This document shows positions 1 through 7,681 of a DNA stretch of 38,650 nucleotides, one piece after another. The position numbers and the translations under genes were made by a program. A model generated the notes under the pieces. It had not been told where the DNA came from. It did not search any database and saw only the letters and a program-made list of their open reading frames with translations. The stretch is from contig UQVK01000025.1 of the NCBI GenBank assembly GCA_900544445.1, positions 1 to 38,650 on the forward strand. The letters are read 5' to 3'. Source of the stretch: an uncultured Lachnospiraceae bacterium (GTDB lineage Bacteria > Bacillota > Clostridia > Lachnospirales > Lachnospiraceae). Numbering within the stretch: position 1 is the first letter of the stretch; each line of letters begins with the position of its first letter.

Positions 1-88
1 AAAAAATGAAGACAGATATCAAATTATCTAAATAGAAGCAATAATTGAAAAAGAATATACTATTATAAAATCAGTGCCATAGATTACC

Positions 89-116
89 TTTACAAATATA
101 TATTTTCTGATAAAAT
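89..116 (+). promoter_or_regulatory. Candidate sigma-A promoter of the Spo0A-like gene
   Basis: A TTTACA -35 element (89-94) is followed after 16 nt by a TAAAAT -10 element (111-116) in a very AT-rich stretch. Just downstream, at 123-129, lies TGTCGAG, one base away from the Spo0A-binding core TGTCGAA. The promoter is read from consensus only; the surrounding AT richness makes chance matches likely. Confidence 0.4.
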
Positions 117-181
117 ATCGTATGTCGAGAAATTGTATACACAAAAGTGTTGTATGATTTTTTTATGAGAGGAGAGGTCAT

Positions 182-676
182 ATGAGTTTGATGTGGGTAT
201 CGGTAACCGAATGTAGTCAGTCGCATATTTATCATCTTACCCAGATGATAAAAGAAGACGAAGATCTGCAGATTATATTGTCTTCCGGAACGCCTTATAT
301 GGATGACAGGGGAGACGGTGGACTGCTTAAGAAGGATTTGGAACGGATGATGTCTTTGCTTGGTGTTCCCTCTCATCTGAAGGGATATCAGTATCTGAAA
401 GCTGCAATTGATCTGTGCGTTCAGAGCATGGAGGAACTGGACGGAGTTACGAAACGGTTGTATCCGGATATTGCCCGTATGTATCAGGCATCTGCCGAAA
501 CAGTGGAACATGCGATCAGGCATGCCATTGAGGCGGCCTGGCAGAGGGGAGATGAAAGGACGCAGAAAAAGCTGTTCGGTTACAGCCATACGGAAGGAAG
601 AAGGCCGACAAACTCGGAGTTTATCACAAGACTTGCAGATTATTTTACGGACATGAGTGGAAAATATCTTTCCTGA
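182..676 (+). CDS. Spo0A C-terminal-domain transcriptional regulator lacking a receiver domain
   Basis: This 164-residue protein carries the DNA-binding domain of Spo0A (Spo0A_C family) from about residue 50 to the end. The signature stretches are visible in order: LGVPSHLKGYQYL, TKRLYPDIARMYQ, the recognition-helix region VEHAIRHAIEAAW, and RRPTNSEFI. In true Spo0A this domain follows a phosphorylated receiver of about 120 residues and binds 0A boxes to start sporulation. Here the first 50 residues are not a receiver, and an in-frame TGA at 155-157 upstream of the ATG rules out a longer product. An AGGAGAGGT ribosome binding site precedes the ATG. The protein could act without phosphorylation, or compete with the full-length Spo0A for its sites; both are inferences. 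The domain call is firm, the role is open. Confidence 0.88.
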   Translation: MSLMWVSVTECSQSHIYHLTQMIKEDEDLQIILSSGTPYMDDRGDGGLLKKDLERMMSLLGVPSHLKGYQYLKAAIDLCVQSMEELDGVTKRLYPDIARMYQASAETVEHAIRHAIEAAWQRGDERTQKKLFGYSHTEGRRPTNSEFITRLADYFTDMSGKYLS

Positions 677-702
677 AGACAATGTCTGAGATACAATAGA
701 AA

Positions 703-720
703 GGCAGGACAATTCCTGCC
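703..720 (+). terminator. Small hairpin after the Spo0A-like gene
   Basis: A perfect 7-bp stem (GGCAGGA at 703-709 with TCCTGCC at 714-720) closes a 4-nt loop, 27 nt after the Spo0A-like stop codon. No run of T follows, so it may be a weak terminator, a 3'-end stabiliser, or part of the leader of the next gene. Confidence 0.35.
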
Positions 721-785
721 GGCAGCGGAGGTGGATTTCAAAGCTGTCTGCTCACGAAGACAGAATACAGGAAAGGTTTGGAAAA

Positions 786-1598
786 ATGAGAGAAGCAGAA
801 CGGATTCCTCTGGAGAGGCTTTACAACACGAGAGACCTGGGCGGCATCAAAACATTGGACGGACAGAGTATCCGCCCACACAGGCTGATTCGCAGCGGGC
901 AGCTTTCGGGAATGACGGAGAAGGACGCCAGGGTTCTGGTGGAGGAATACCAATTGAAAACCGTGGTGGATTTCAGAACGGAGAGAGAAAAGGAGGAAAG
1001 TCCGGACCCGATTCCGGAAGGTGTAGCATATCTGGAAATTCCCATACTGGATGAGCTTTCCGTGGGGATAACCAGAGATCAGGAATCAGAGCAGAGAATG
1101 CTGAAGCTTCTGATGCAGAAGCTGGACAGCGGAGAGGATGCAGCGGCGCAATACATGCAGGACCTGTATCGGAACATGGTCAGGCTGGAGTATTGCCGCA
1201 GGCAGTACCGCCGCTTTTTTGACGTGCTTTTACGGCAGGAGGAAGGCGCCGTGCTGTGGCACTGCAGCGCGGGTAAGGATCGTGTGGGCGTGGGAACGGC
1301 ATATCTGCTGTGGGCGCTCGGCGTTCCGGACGAGACCGTTTATGCGGATTACAGAAAGGTGAATGCGCTGACCGGAAGAGTAGTGGACAGGGAGCTTTCC
1401 CGGATCAGAACGAAAATTCCGGATGAAAGGCTCCTGGAATGCCTGCGCAGCCTGATGCAGGTGCAGGATTCTTATCTGAAAAGCGTGCAGGATGAGATTG
1501 AAAAGGATTACGGGAGTGTGGATGCGTTCCTGAAGCAGGAAATGGGTCTTGATGAGAACGCCAGGCTGCGCCTGCGCGGAAAATATCTGGAGCAGTAA
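786..1598 (+). CDS. Tyrosine-protein phosphatase, Y_phosphatase3 type
   Basis: This 270-residue soluble protein has the protein tyrosine phosphatase signature C-x5-R as HCSAGKDRVG, giving Cys160 as the thiolate nucleophile and Arg166 as the phosphate binder. The N-terminal part (RDLGGIKTLDG, then TVVDFRTERE around residues 57-66) is typical of the bacterial Y_phosphatase3 family, which includes mycobacterial PtpB-like enzymes that hydrolyse phosphotyrosine, and in some members phosphoserine or phosphoinositides. Length fits the family. The ATG follows AGGAAAGG. It stands alone, 109 nt after the Spo0A-like gene and convergent with the esterase. The substrate is unknown. Confidence 0.9.
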   Translation: MREAERIPLERLYNTRDLGGIKTLDGQSIRPHRLIRSGQLSGMTEKDARVLVEEYQLKTVVDFRTEREKEESPDPIPEGVAYLEIPILDELSVGITRDQESEQRMLKLLMQKLDSGEDAAAQYMQDLYRNMVRLEYCRRQYRRFFDVLLRQEEGAVLWHCSAGKDRVGVGTAYLLWALGVPDETVYADYRKVNALTGRVVDRELSRIRTKIPDERLLECLRSLMQVQDSYLKSVQDEIEKDYGSVDAFLKQEMGLDENARLRLRGKYLEQ

Positions 1599-1627
1599 GC
1601 CGAAGGGTGACGGACACCCTCCGGCTT
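1597..1627. terminator. Hairpin between the convergent phosphatase and esterase genes
   Basis: AAGCCG plus AGGGTG (1597-1609) can pair with CACCCT plus CGGCTT (1615-1627) around a 5-nt loop, with one A-C mismatch. The stem starts at the phosphatase stop codon and lies 25 nt from the end of the esterase gene. There is no T run on either side, so it is a probable but not classical intrinsic terminator for both directions. Confidence 0.5.
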
Positions 1628-1651
1628 CCGGTTCTGAGTGAACCCCGTCCG

Positions 1652-3208
1652 TTAGTGCTGCGCTTTTTCCGTGATCTGTTCCCGGTTCGCTTCAAAGATG
1701 GGCTTCATGTATGTTTCAAAGAGAGGCATCAGTTCCCTGTCATGATTGGGGCGAAGGACCGGATTCGTATCGAAAATCATGGTCTGTTCCGCTTCCGGAG
1801 TGCTCGCGGGCCAGGCGGGAAGGCCGGAATGGCCGGGCATGCCCGTTCTGGCAAATGCCATGACGGAATTGAAAATCAGGCGTTCCAGTCCGTCGGTGCC
1901 GTCCTCCTGGGTGGAGGGAACGAACTGCGTATTGTGGAACACATAGGGGATGTCCGCACAGTGCCATGGGGTGGAGCCTCCGTCAATGGGCATATCATGA
2001 TTGAACAGGTAGGACCAGGTGCAGCCGTTCAGCGCGCTCCGCAGGCGGATATATTTCTGCGTTCCCGGACGGAAGAAGTGGTCCAGCCGGACGAGGTCGC
2101 AGAGCGGATGCTCTGGATAGGCCTTTTCAAACAGCGGAATCAGTTCTGCGGCATGCTCTTTCCCGAATACCGTTTCCACGATGGCGGTCTGTTTTTTTGC
2201 ATCCGCCGTTTTTCTGTCCTCATTTCCCGGAACGAAGGAAGAGAATTCGCCGAACACGGAGCCTGCCAGTATGGGAACCTGCGCGGTTTCCCTGCGGAAG
2301 CCGTAAAGCAGAGGGTCGCCGGCATAGAAGGCGTTCTTAAACGGCTGGTTCCCCACATAGCGGTTTTCCTGAATAAAGCCGGGACGGACCTTCTCATAGG
2401 CTGCGGCGAGGCGGGCATAGGGAACCGTCTCCAGCTCCTTTACGGTTTTGACAGACAGCTCCTTCATCAGGCTTTCCGCCAGAGCACGGCCCCCTTCTTC
2501 CACAGCGTATGGCTTCTGCTCCCAGACGCCGCTCATGCAGATGCCTTTCGCATACAGACCGTCCGCAGCCGGAGACTGCAGAAGCGTCGTTACCTTTCCG
2601 CCGCCGCCGGACTGGCCGAACACGGTTACATTGGCCGGATCGCCGCCAAAGCGTTCCACGTTTCCGCGCACCCATTTCAGGGCGGCAATGATGTCGTCTC
2701 CCCCTGCATTGCCTGAATTGGCATATTCTTCCCCAAAATCAGACAGATCAAAATAACCGATGATGTTCAGCCTGTGGTTGACCGTGATGGTGACCACGTC
2801 TCCATAACGGCTCATGTTTTCTCCTTCATAGGCGATGTGCTCGATGGCGGAGCCGGATTCGTATCCGCCGCCGTGCAGCCAGACCATGACGGGGCGTTTT
2901 GCATCGTCGCAGCCCGGTGTCCAGAGATTCAGGTTCAGGCAGTCCTCATCCATCGGCCAGTAGCGGTGCGGCACATAGAGTTCCCCGTTGGGCCTCGGAA
3001 GGGAAAGAAGCGGGCAGACAAAGCCGAAGCTGCTGGCATCGAATATGTCCGTCCACCCTTCTGTGGGTTCCGGCGCATGGAAGCGCCTGGCCCTGGCATA
3101 AGGGATTCCCTTGAAAACGAAGATATCGTTCCGGATGTACCCCTGTACTTTCCCTCTCGTGGTTTCCACCACGGCTGTTTTTGCGTCACGTCTGAAAATG
3201 GTTCCCAT
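1652..3208 (-). CDS. Type-B carboxylesterase (alpha/beta hydrolase)
   Basis: This 518-residue protein belongs to the carboxylesterase type-B family. The nucleophile elbow is VTVFGQSGGG with Ser200; the oxyanion-hole loop WLHGGGY lies at about 110-116; the family signature EDCLNLNLWTP lies at 88-98. A histidine in PWHCADIPY near residue 410 is a candidate for the catalytic His. There is no signal peptide, so it should be cytoplasmic and hydrolyse carboxylic esters, possibly acyl or aromatic groups on imported plant compounds. Length matches the usual 480-550. Its own promoter lies upstream (3267-3295). The substrate cannot be told from sequence. Confidence 0.92.
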   Translation of the reverse strand: MGTIFRRDAKTAVVETTRGKVQGYIRNDIFVFKGIPYARARRFHAPEPTEGWTDIFDASSFGFVCPLLSLPRPNGELYVPHRYWPMDEDCLNLNLWTPGCDDAKRPVMVWLHGGGYESGSAIEHIAYEGENMSRYGDVVTITVNHRLNIIGYFDLSDFGEEYANSGNAGGDDIIAALKWVRGNVERFGGDPANVTVFGQSGGGGKVTTLLQSPAADGLYAKGICMSGVWEQKPYAVEEGGRALAESLMKELSVKTVKELETVPYARLAAAYEKVRPGFIQENRYVGNQPFKNAFYAGDPLLYGFRRETAQVPILAGSVFGEFSSFVPGNEDRKTADAKKQTAIVETVFGKEHAAELIPLFEKAYPEHPLCDLVRLDHFFRPGTQKYIRLRSALNGCTWSYLFNHDMPIDGGSTPWHCADIPYVFHNTQFVPSTQEDGTDGLERLIFNSVMAFARTGMPGHSGLPAWPASTPEAEQTMIFDTNPVLRPNHDRELMPLFETYMKPIFEANREQITEKAQH

Positions 3209-3266
3209 AATGTCTTACCTCTTTTCTGTCTCATTTTTACGGTATGGAATGAAGTTTCTTTTCTCT

Positions 3267-3295
3267 ATCATATACCAGAAAAACGCTGTTCGCAA
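3267..3295 (-). promoter_or_regulatory. Sigma-A promoter of the carboxylesterase gene
   Basis: Reading the minus strand, TTGCGA (3295-3290) is followed after exactly 17 nt by TATGAT (3272-3267). The -10 element lies about 60 nt before the esterase ATG, and an AGAGG ribosome binding site precedes the start. Four of six bases match at -35 and five of six at -10. Confidence 0.6.
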
Positions 3296-3366
3296 GGCCG
3301 TGGGAGAGATTGCCGCAGGGTGTGCAGAGAGGCGGAAAAAGTGTGCCGGGGGATGAAAAAAGAGGC

Positions 3367-3395
3367 TTGAAAAAAGGCGGTTTCCGCGTTAAAGT
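3367..3395 (+). promoter_or_regulatory. Candidate promoter of the EamA transporter gene
   Basis: TTGAAA (3367-3372) and TAAAGT (3390-3395) are 17 nt apart on the plus strand, about 120 nt before the transporter ATG. Together with the minus-strand promoter at 3267-3295 it makes the 305-nt stretch 3209-3513 a divergent regulatory region with a long leader on the transporter side. Confidence 0.5.
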
Positions 3396-3423
3396 AGGAA
3401 AGGATATTGGAAGAAGAAAAAGC

Positions 3424-3503
3424 AGGCCGGAACCATGCCGGGCTGCGGTGAAAGGAAAAGCCGGAGGGACGTTTTCGGGCCTTAGCGTAAAACATTCCGG
3501 CCT
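3424..3503 (+). promoter_or_regulatory. Structured 5' leader of the EamA transporter gene
   Basis: A perfect 9-nt inverted repeat, AGGCCGGAA (3424-3432) and TTCCGGCCT (3495-3503), closes about 60 nt of GC-rich sequence with further complementary runs. The GGAGG ribosome binding site starts one base after the repeat (3504-3508). Such a placement could let the fold control translation. I compared it by eye with ykkC (guanidine) and cobalamin riboswitch signatures and could not match either, so no class is claimed. Confidence 0.3.
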
Positions 3504-3513
3504 GGAGGAAAAA

Positions 3514-4476
3514 ATGAATCACGCGGAAAAACGCATGAGCAGAACGGGAGTGGTGTTTGGCTGCGCTCTGATCTGCTGTTTTTTATGGGGCAGTGCCGCT
3601 CCAAGCATTAAGATCGGATATCAGCTGTTTCACATTGAATCCGCCGACAGCATGGCACAGATCGTGTTTGCGGGGATGCGCTTCATGCTGGCGGGAGTGA
3701 TGGTCATTCTGGCAGGCAGCCTGCTGAATCGGAAGGAAAACGGCGGAGGGCTGCTGAAGCCGAAGAAGGAATCCCTGCCCATGATCATGAAGCTGGCCAT
3801 GGTGCAGACCGTGGCGCAGTATGTTTTTTATTATGTCGGTCTGGCCCATACCACCGGGGTGAAGGCGGCCATCATCGGAGGGTCCAATGTGTTTCTTTCC
3901 ATTTTCATCGCGGTGGCGGTTTTCCACATGGAAAGGCTCACGTTCAGAAAGCTGCTGGGATGCGTGGTGGGATTCGCGGGCGTGGTGATCATCAACGTTT
4001 CCGGAAGCGGCATCGATATGAGCGTTTCTCTTTTGGGAGAGGGATTTATCCTGCTTTCTTCCCTGAGCTATGCCCTTTCCTCCGGACTGATTAAAAAATA
4101 TTCTGCAAAGGAGGACCCGGTGGTGTTAAGCGGCTACCAGTTTTTCTGCGGCGGAATTGTGCTCACCGCAGTGGGGCTTCTGGGCGGAGGCCGGGTGAAT
4201 CTGACAGGCGTGTCCGCCGGCGGCTGGGTATTGCTTCTTTATATGGGATTTATCTCGGCAGCCGCCTATACGCTGTGGGGCATTCTGCTGAAATACAATC
4301 CGGTGGGCAAAGTGGCCGTATTCGGTTTTATGAATCCTATGTTCAGCTTCCTCCTGTCCGCCCTTCTCCTCGGGGAAGGGAGCCAGGCCTTCGGCTGGAC
4401 CGGGCTTTCCGCGCTGGCGCTGGTCTGCGCGGGAATTCTGATCGTGAATCTGACGACGAAAAAGCAGTCTGCCTGA
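3514..4476 (+). CDS. EamA/DMT-family membrane transporter
   Basis: The 320-residue product has about ten hydrophobic segments in two halves, as in drug/metabolite transporters of the EamA family (PF00892, two copies). The first segment contains FLWGSAAPSIKIGYQLF, and the second half restarts near GEGFILLSSLSYALSSGLIKKYS. Family members export or import amino acids, sugars, purines or other small molecules; the substrate here is unknown. The ATG at 3514 was chosen because GGAGG lies 5 nt upstream and the membrane part starts soon after; longer upstream frames begin inside the leader and add only charged residues. The stop codon is one base from the end of the opposing propeller gene. Confidence 0.88.
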   Translation: MNHAEKRMSRTGVVFGCALICCFLWGSAAPSIKIGYQLFHIESADSMAQIVFAGMRFMLAGVMVILAGSLLNRKENGGGLLKPKKESLPMIMKLAMVQTVAQYVFYYVGLAHTTGVKAAIIGGSNVFLSIFIAVAVFHMERLTFRKLLGCVVGFAGVVIINVSGSGIDMSVSLLGEGFILLSSLSYALSSGLIKKYSAKEDPVVLSGYQFFCGGIVLTAVGLLGGGRVNLTGVSAGGWVLLLYMGFISAAAYTLWGILLKYNPVGKVAVFGFMNPMFSFLLSALLLGEGSQAFGWTGLSALALVCAGILIVNLTTKKQSA

Positions 4477-4477
4477 A

Positions 4478-5473
4478 TCAATACAAAAGCGTCACATTGG
4501 TAATTTCATTTTCAATCACATCAAACTGCCAGATGGAGCAGCCGGGAATCCGGTGCTCCGTCAGGTAATAATGTCCGTCAAAGCTTCCCATATAATAGGG
4601 CGTCCCGCCGCCCACGAAATAAGAATAGACATCTTCATATTCCCCGGATGCGAGGGCGTGCAGATCTGAGGTGCGCAGGATGGTGGCATAATCCTGGCTT
4701 CCGGCTGCATCCGTGGAGATGGTGATGTAATAGTAATCCTGTATTTTTTCCAGCTGGATCATCCCCGCAATTTCCGCGGTGACCGGGTATTCCTCCAGAA
4801 TAGACAGGTCGGAAAGTCTTGCCCGTATGATGGTGGAATTGCCGGAGACGAAATAAATTTCATCCCCCATAATGGTGAAGGAGCGCACGTAAATGCCGTT
4901 CAGTTTTTCGACGCTTCGGATCTCTTCCAGCACCACCTGCGAAGAATCCGCAAGCCGAAGAAAAACGTACAGTTCTCCGGTCATGGAGCTGTAGGCATAG
5001 AAGCGCTCTGTTTTTTCATCATAAACCACGTAGTGCGGGCGGGTTCCGATGTCGGTAAACTCCTGGGTCAGAAGAAACGACCCGTCCTTTTTTTCAAAGA
5101 CCAGAATCCGGTTATTCTCCGTATCATCCGCCAGATAGACCGTCCCGTCTCCCGCAATGGTATGGCCGCGTGAAATCTGATCCGTCACCACCTGCCATTC
5201 CTGTAAGGGCCTGCTCAGGCTGTCGCTGCAGATGATCTGATCATGATAGGTATCCACGATGAAGTAATCCGTTCCGATTTTGGTAATACAGGAAGGAACG
5301 CTGAGGGAGGTATGGGGATTGATTTCCGTTTCCGGCCTGGCGCCGGAGTCGGATACGGTTTCGGAAGCCCGGATATAGCGGGGACTTCCTGTAGAAAACA
5401 GCCAGAGACCGCCGCCGGCAGCGAGCAGCAAAAGACCGATCAGAGGAAGGAGAAAAATCGTTTTTTTCTTCAT
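4478..5473 (-). CDS. Membrane-anchored beta-propeller-like protein of unknown function
   Basis: I do not recognise a named family. The 331-residue product starts with a short basic end (MKKKT) and one hydrophobic segment (about residues 5-25), so it is probably anchored in the membrane with the rest outside. The body shows repeated short beta-rich units with aromatic and acidic spacing, for example TDYFIVDTYHDQIICSDS, GTVYLADDTENNRILVFE and RFYAYSSMTGELYVFLR, which resembles NHL or other propeller blades. The ATG at 5473 is preceded by AAGGAAAGG. The frame is open for a further 249 codons upstream, but that part runs antisense to mscL and is rejected. Divergent from mscL. Confidence 0.7.
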   Translation of the reverse strand: MKKKTIFLLPLIGLLLLAAGGGLWLFSTGSPRYIRASETVSDSGARPETEINPHTSLSVPSCITKIGTDYFIVDTYHDQIICSDSLSRPLQEWQVVTDQISRGHTIAGDGTVYLADDTENNRILVFEKKDGSFLLTQEFTDIGTRPHYVVYDEKTERFYAYSSMTGELYVFLRLADSSQVVLEEIRSVEKLNGIYVRSFTIMGDEIYFVSGNSTIIRARLSDLSILEEYPVTAEIAGMIQLEKIQDYYYITISTDAAGSQDYATILRTSDLHALASGEYEDVYSYFVGGGTPYYMGSFDGHYYLTEHRIPGCSIWQFDVIENEITNVTLLY

Positions 5474-5532
5474 GGTTTTCCAAACACCTTTCCTTGGATG
5501 CCTTTTAGGGACACAGAGGCATCCGCCCTTAC

Positions 5533-5538
5533 AGTATA
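5533..5538 (-). promoter_or_regulatory. Extended -10 promoter of the propeller gene
   Basis: On the minus strand a TATACT -10 box preceded by TGG gives an extended -10 element, about 60 nt upstream of the propeller ATG. No good -35 box is visible at 17 nt, which is acceptable with an extended -10. Confidence 0.45.
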
Positions 5539-5599
5539 CCACAAAAAAGGGGGACCTAACAGAAAACCGAAGTTCCTTCTTGGAGCATCTGTCGTTTCG

Positions 5600-5608
5600 T
5601 GATACAAT
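5600..5608 (+). promoter_or_regulatory. Extended -10 promoter of mscL
   Basis: TG-A-TACAAT forms an extended -10 element about 60 nt before the mscL ATG. The -35 position 17 nt upstream reads TTGGAG (5580-5585). It lies back-to-back with the minus-strand promoter at 5533-5538. Confidence 0.55.
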
Positions 5609-5668
5609 AAAGACACATGGAAGAGACCGGAAAAAGGCCGCCCAGTGGCGGAAAGAGAGGGACCTGAG

Positions 5669-6118
5669 ATGAAAAAATTGCTGAAGGAATTTGAAACGTT
5701 TATCATGCGGGGAAATGTGATCGACATGGCGGTCGGCGTTATCGTGGGCGCAGCCTTTCAGGCGATCGTGAATTCTCTGGTCAATGACGTGATTTCTCCT
5801 CTGCTGGGGCTGGTCGCCAATATGGATCTGAGCTATCTGGTCCTGAAAATCAATGATGTGGAAATTCGTTATGGCGCCTTTGTCACGGCTGTAATCAATT
5901 TCCTCATCATGGCCTTTGTGATTTTCCTGCTGGTAAAAGCGATCAACAAAATATCGGAGCTGGGTTTCAAAAAGAAAAAGGAGGAGGAACCCGCAAAGCC
6001 CAAAACAAAAATCTGTCCTTACTGCAAAAGCGAGATACCGGCTGATGCCGTAAAATGCGGACACTGTACCTCTGATCTTCCGGCAGAGGAGTTGGCGCCG
6101 CAGACAGAGAACGGATGA
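5669..6118 (+). CDS. mscL: Large-conductance mechanosensitive channel with C-terminal zinc ribbon
   Basis: The 149-residue protein has the MscL core: the N-terminal amphipathic helix and pore helix (FETFIMRGNVIDMAVGVIVGAAF at about residues 8-30), the conserved VNDVISPLLG, a short loop and the second membrane helix (FVTAVINFLIMAFVIFLLVKAIN). MscL forms a pentameric pore that opens under membrane tension during osmotic downshock. After the usual cytoplasmic helix (KKKKEEEP) this version adds a CPYC-x11-CGHC zinc ribbon of about 25 residues, which the E. coli protein lacks. The ATG at 5669 follows GAGAGGGACCTGAG and begins the conserved MKKLLKEFE; a further ATG eight codons upstream has no good ribosome binding site. 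Confidence 0.95.
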   Translation: MKKLLKEFETFIMRGNVIDMAVGVIVGAAFQAIVNSLVNDVISPLLGLVANMDLSYLVLKINDVEIRYGAFVTAVINFLIMAFVIFLLVKAINKISELGFKKKKEEEPAKPKTKICPYCKSEIPADAVKCGHCTSDLPAEELAPQTENG

Positions 6119-6169
6119 TCCTTCATTGAACGATATGCCGCCTTGCGGCGGCAGAAAGGAGAGGTGGGT

Positions 6170-6808
6170 ATGAGGAAGGTTACAATTACCATTGGAAGGG
6201 AATATGGAAGCGGCGGTCATGAGGTGGGGGAGAAGCTGGCTGAGCGGCTGGGCTTTACCTTTCTTGACCGGATCATTTTGAATGAAATTTCAAAGAAAAG
6301 CGGAATCAGCGTGGAAGATCTGATGAATCAGGACGAGGTCAAGTCCTCTCCCTTCCGCGAGACGCTCATCCCCTATGATTTTGAATCGGAGAACTTGAAT
6401 GAAAAGCTGTTCGACATGCAGGCGGATTTCATTCTGCACAAGACCAGGGAGGAGTCCTGCGTGGTAGTGGGCCGGTGTGCCGATGTGATTCTGGCCTATC
6501 AGGATGATGTGGTGAACGTGTTCATTTACGCAAATATGGAGGACAAGATCCGCCGTATTAAGCGGATGTACCACCTGGGGGACAGGCAGAAGGCTGCCAA
6601 GATGATCCGCAAGACGGAAAAGATCCGCAGAAATTATTATCAGTATTATACAGACGAGATCTGGGGAGACAAGAAAAACAAGGCCCTGATGATCAATACC
6701 TCTCAGACGGGAGTGGATGGGGCGGTGGAACTGATCATCGCATATCTGAGGCTGAAGGGGTACCTGGAGGAAGATGCCGAAACGGCGGGGAAGCCGCAGG
6801 AAGAATGA
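6170..6808 (+). CDS. Cytidylate-kinase-like P-loop protein
   Basis: The 212-residue product begins MRKVTITIGREYGSGGHEVG, the P-loop of the cytidylate kinase-like family (Cytidylate_kin2). Further matches are FLDRIILNEISKKSG and the VVVGRCADVIL strand. The family resembles CMP kinase in fold, but most members are not the cell's main CMP kinase and their substrate is unknown. The ATG at 6170 has AAAGGAGAGGT 5-8 nt upstream; an upstream ATG at 6143 is less well placed. It lies 51 nt after mscL and is probably co-transcribed with it and with the DedA gene. Confidence 0.85.
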   Translation: MRKVTITIGREYGSGGHEVGEKLAERLGFTFLDRIILNEISKKSGISVEDLMNQDEVKSSPFRETLIPYDFESENLNEKLFDMQADFILHKTREESCVVVGRCADVILAYQDDVVNVFIYANMEDKIRRIKRMYHLGDRQKAAKMIRKTEKIRRNYYQYYTDEIWGDKKNKALMINTSQTGVDGAVELIIAYLRLKGYLEEDAETAGKPQEE

Positions 6809-6917
6809 GGGAGACCTGCTCCGGAGTGACCATACAGGCTGCCCAAGCGGGGCATGGGACATTCCCGAAGACGCATAGACTGGAAACAGAGGAAAAGACG
6901 GAAAGAGGGACCGGTCT

Positions 6918-7535
6918 ATGCAGAAGCTGGTGCAGAATATCATGAATCAATTCGGTTATCCGGGGATTGGACTGCTGATCCTTTTGGAAACCATTTTTCC
7001 GCCGATCCCGTCGGAGGTGATCCTCACCTTCGGCGGGTTTCTGACGACCTGCACCAGGCTGACCGTCATCGGGGTGATCGTCTCATCCACCGCGGCTTCT
7101 CTGGCAGGAGCCTGGCTGCTGTACGGCCTGGGCCGCCTGTTTGGCCCCGCGCGCATGCAGAGGCTCGTTTCCGGAAAGCTGGCGAAGCGGCTCGGCTTTC
7201 AGGAAAAAGAGGTGGGAGATACGTTTTCCTGGTTTGAAAAGAAGGGAGAAAAGGCGGTATTCTTCGGCCGCTGTATCCCCATCGTCCGCAGTCTCATATC
7301 CATTCCGGCCGGAATGGCTGGTATGAAGGCGGGCCGCTTCACCGTTTACACCCTGACCGGCAGTCTGATCTGGGATACCCTGCTGGTGCTGCTGGGAAGG
7401 GTGGCCGGGGAATCCTGGGAAATCATCATGGAGTATACGGATGCCTACTCCGCTCTGGTGAAAATCGGCGCCGCCACGGCAGGAGCAGCTGCGCTGATGC
7501 GTTTCCTGGGAAAATGCCGGAAGAAGGGAGAATGA
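6918..7535 (+). CDS. DedA-family membrane protein
   Basis: This 205-residue integral membrane protein carries the DedA/SNARE-associated domain. Marker stretches are LLILLETIFPPIPSEVIL near residues 19-36, then ARMQRLVSGKLAKRLGF, the re-entrant region FFGRCIPIVRSLISIPAGMAGM around 115-136, and GSLIWDTLLVLLGRVAG. DedA proteins are proton-dependent membrane proteins linked to lipid carrier (undecaprenyl phosphate) recycling, envelope stress and antimicrobial resistance. The ATG follows AAAGAGGGACC. It sits 109 nt after the kinase-like gene. The exact lipid substrate of this copy is unknown. Confidence 0.9.
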   Translation: MQKLVQNIMNQFGYPGIGLLILLETIFPPIPSEVILTFGGFLTTCTRLTVIGVIVSSTAASLAGAWLLYGLGRLFGPARMQRLVSGKLAKRLGFQEKEVGDTFSWFEKKGEKAVFFGRCIPIVRSLISIPAGMAGMKAGRFTVYTLTGSLIWDTLLVLLGRVAGESWEIIMEYTDAYSALVKIGAATAGAAALMRFLGKCRKKGE

Positions 7536-7681
7536 GGAGGTCCTGCAAATCGCACAATTTGACCGGCAAAAAGCCATATTTCGGAAGCAGCTGCGGAAGA
7601 AAAGGGATATACTGGATCTGTTAAAAAGAAACAGAAAGGAAGTGCCGTGGACGTGGCGGCATGGAGGAGGAAAGACTGAAA

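Noticed and set aside
1607..2716. Long open frame of 369 codons on the plus strand
   Set aside because: Lies fully antisense to the carboxylesterase, whose catalytic motifs are clear; the product has no recognisable family and shows Arg/Gly-rich composition.
3396..3513. Guanidine-I (ykkC) or cobalamin riboswitch before the EamA gene
   Set aside because: A few G-rich and AAAAGCC-like words resemble these classes, but the conserved cores and order do not match.
5474..6220. N-terminal extension of 249 residues on the propeller gene
   Set aside because: The extension runs antisense through mscL, whereas ATG 5473 has a good ribosome binding site and begins a membrane anchor.
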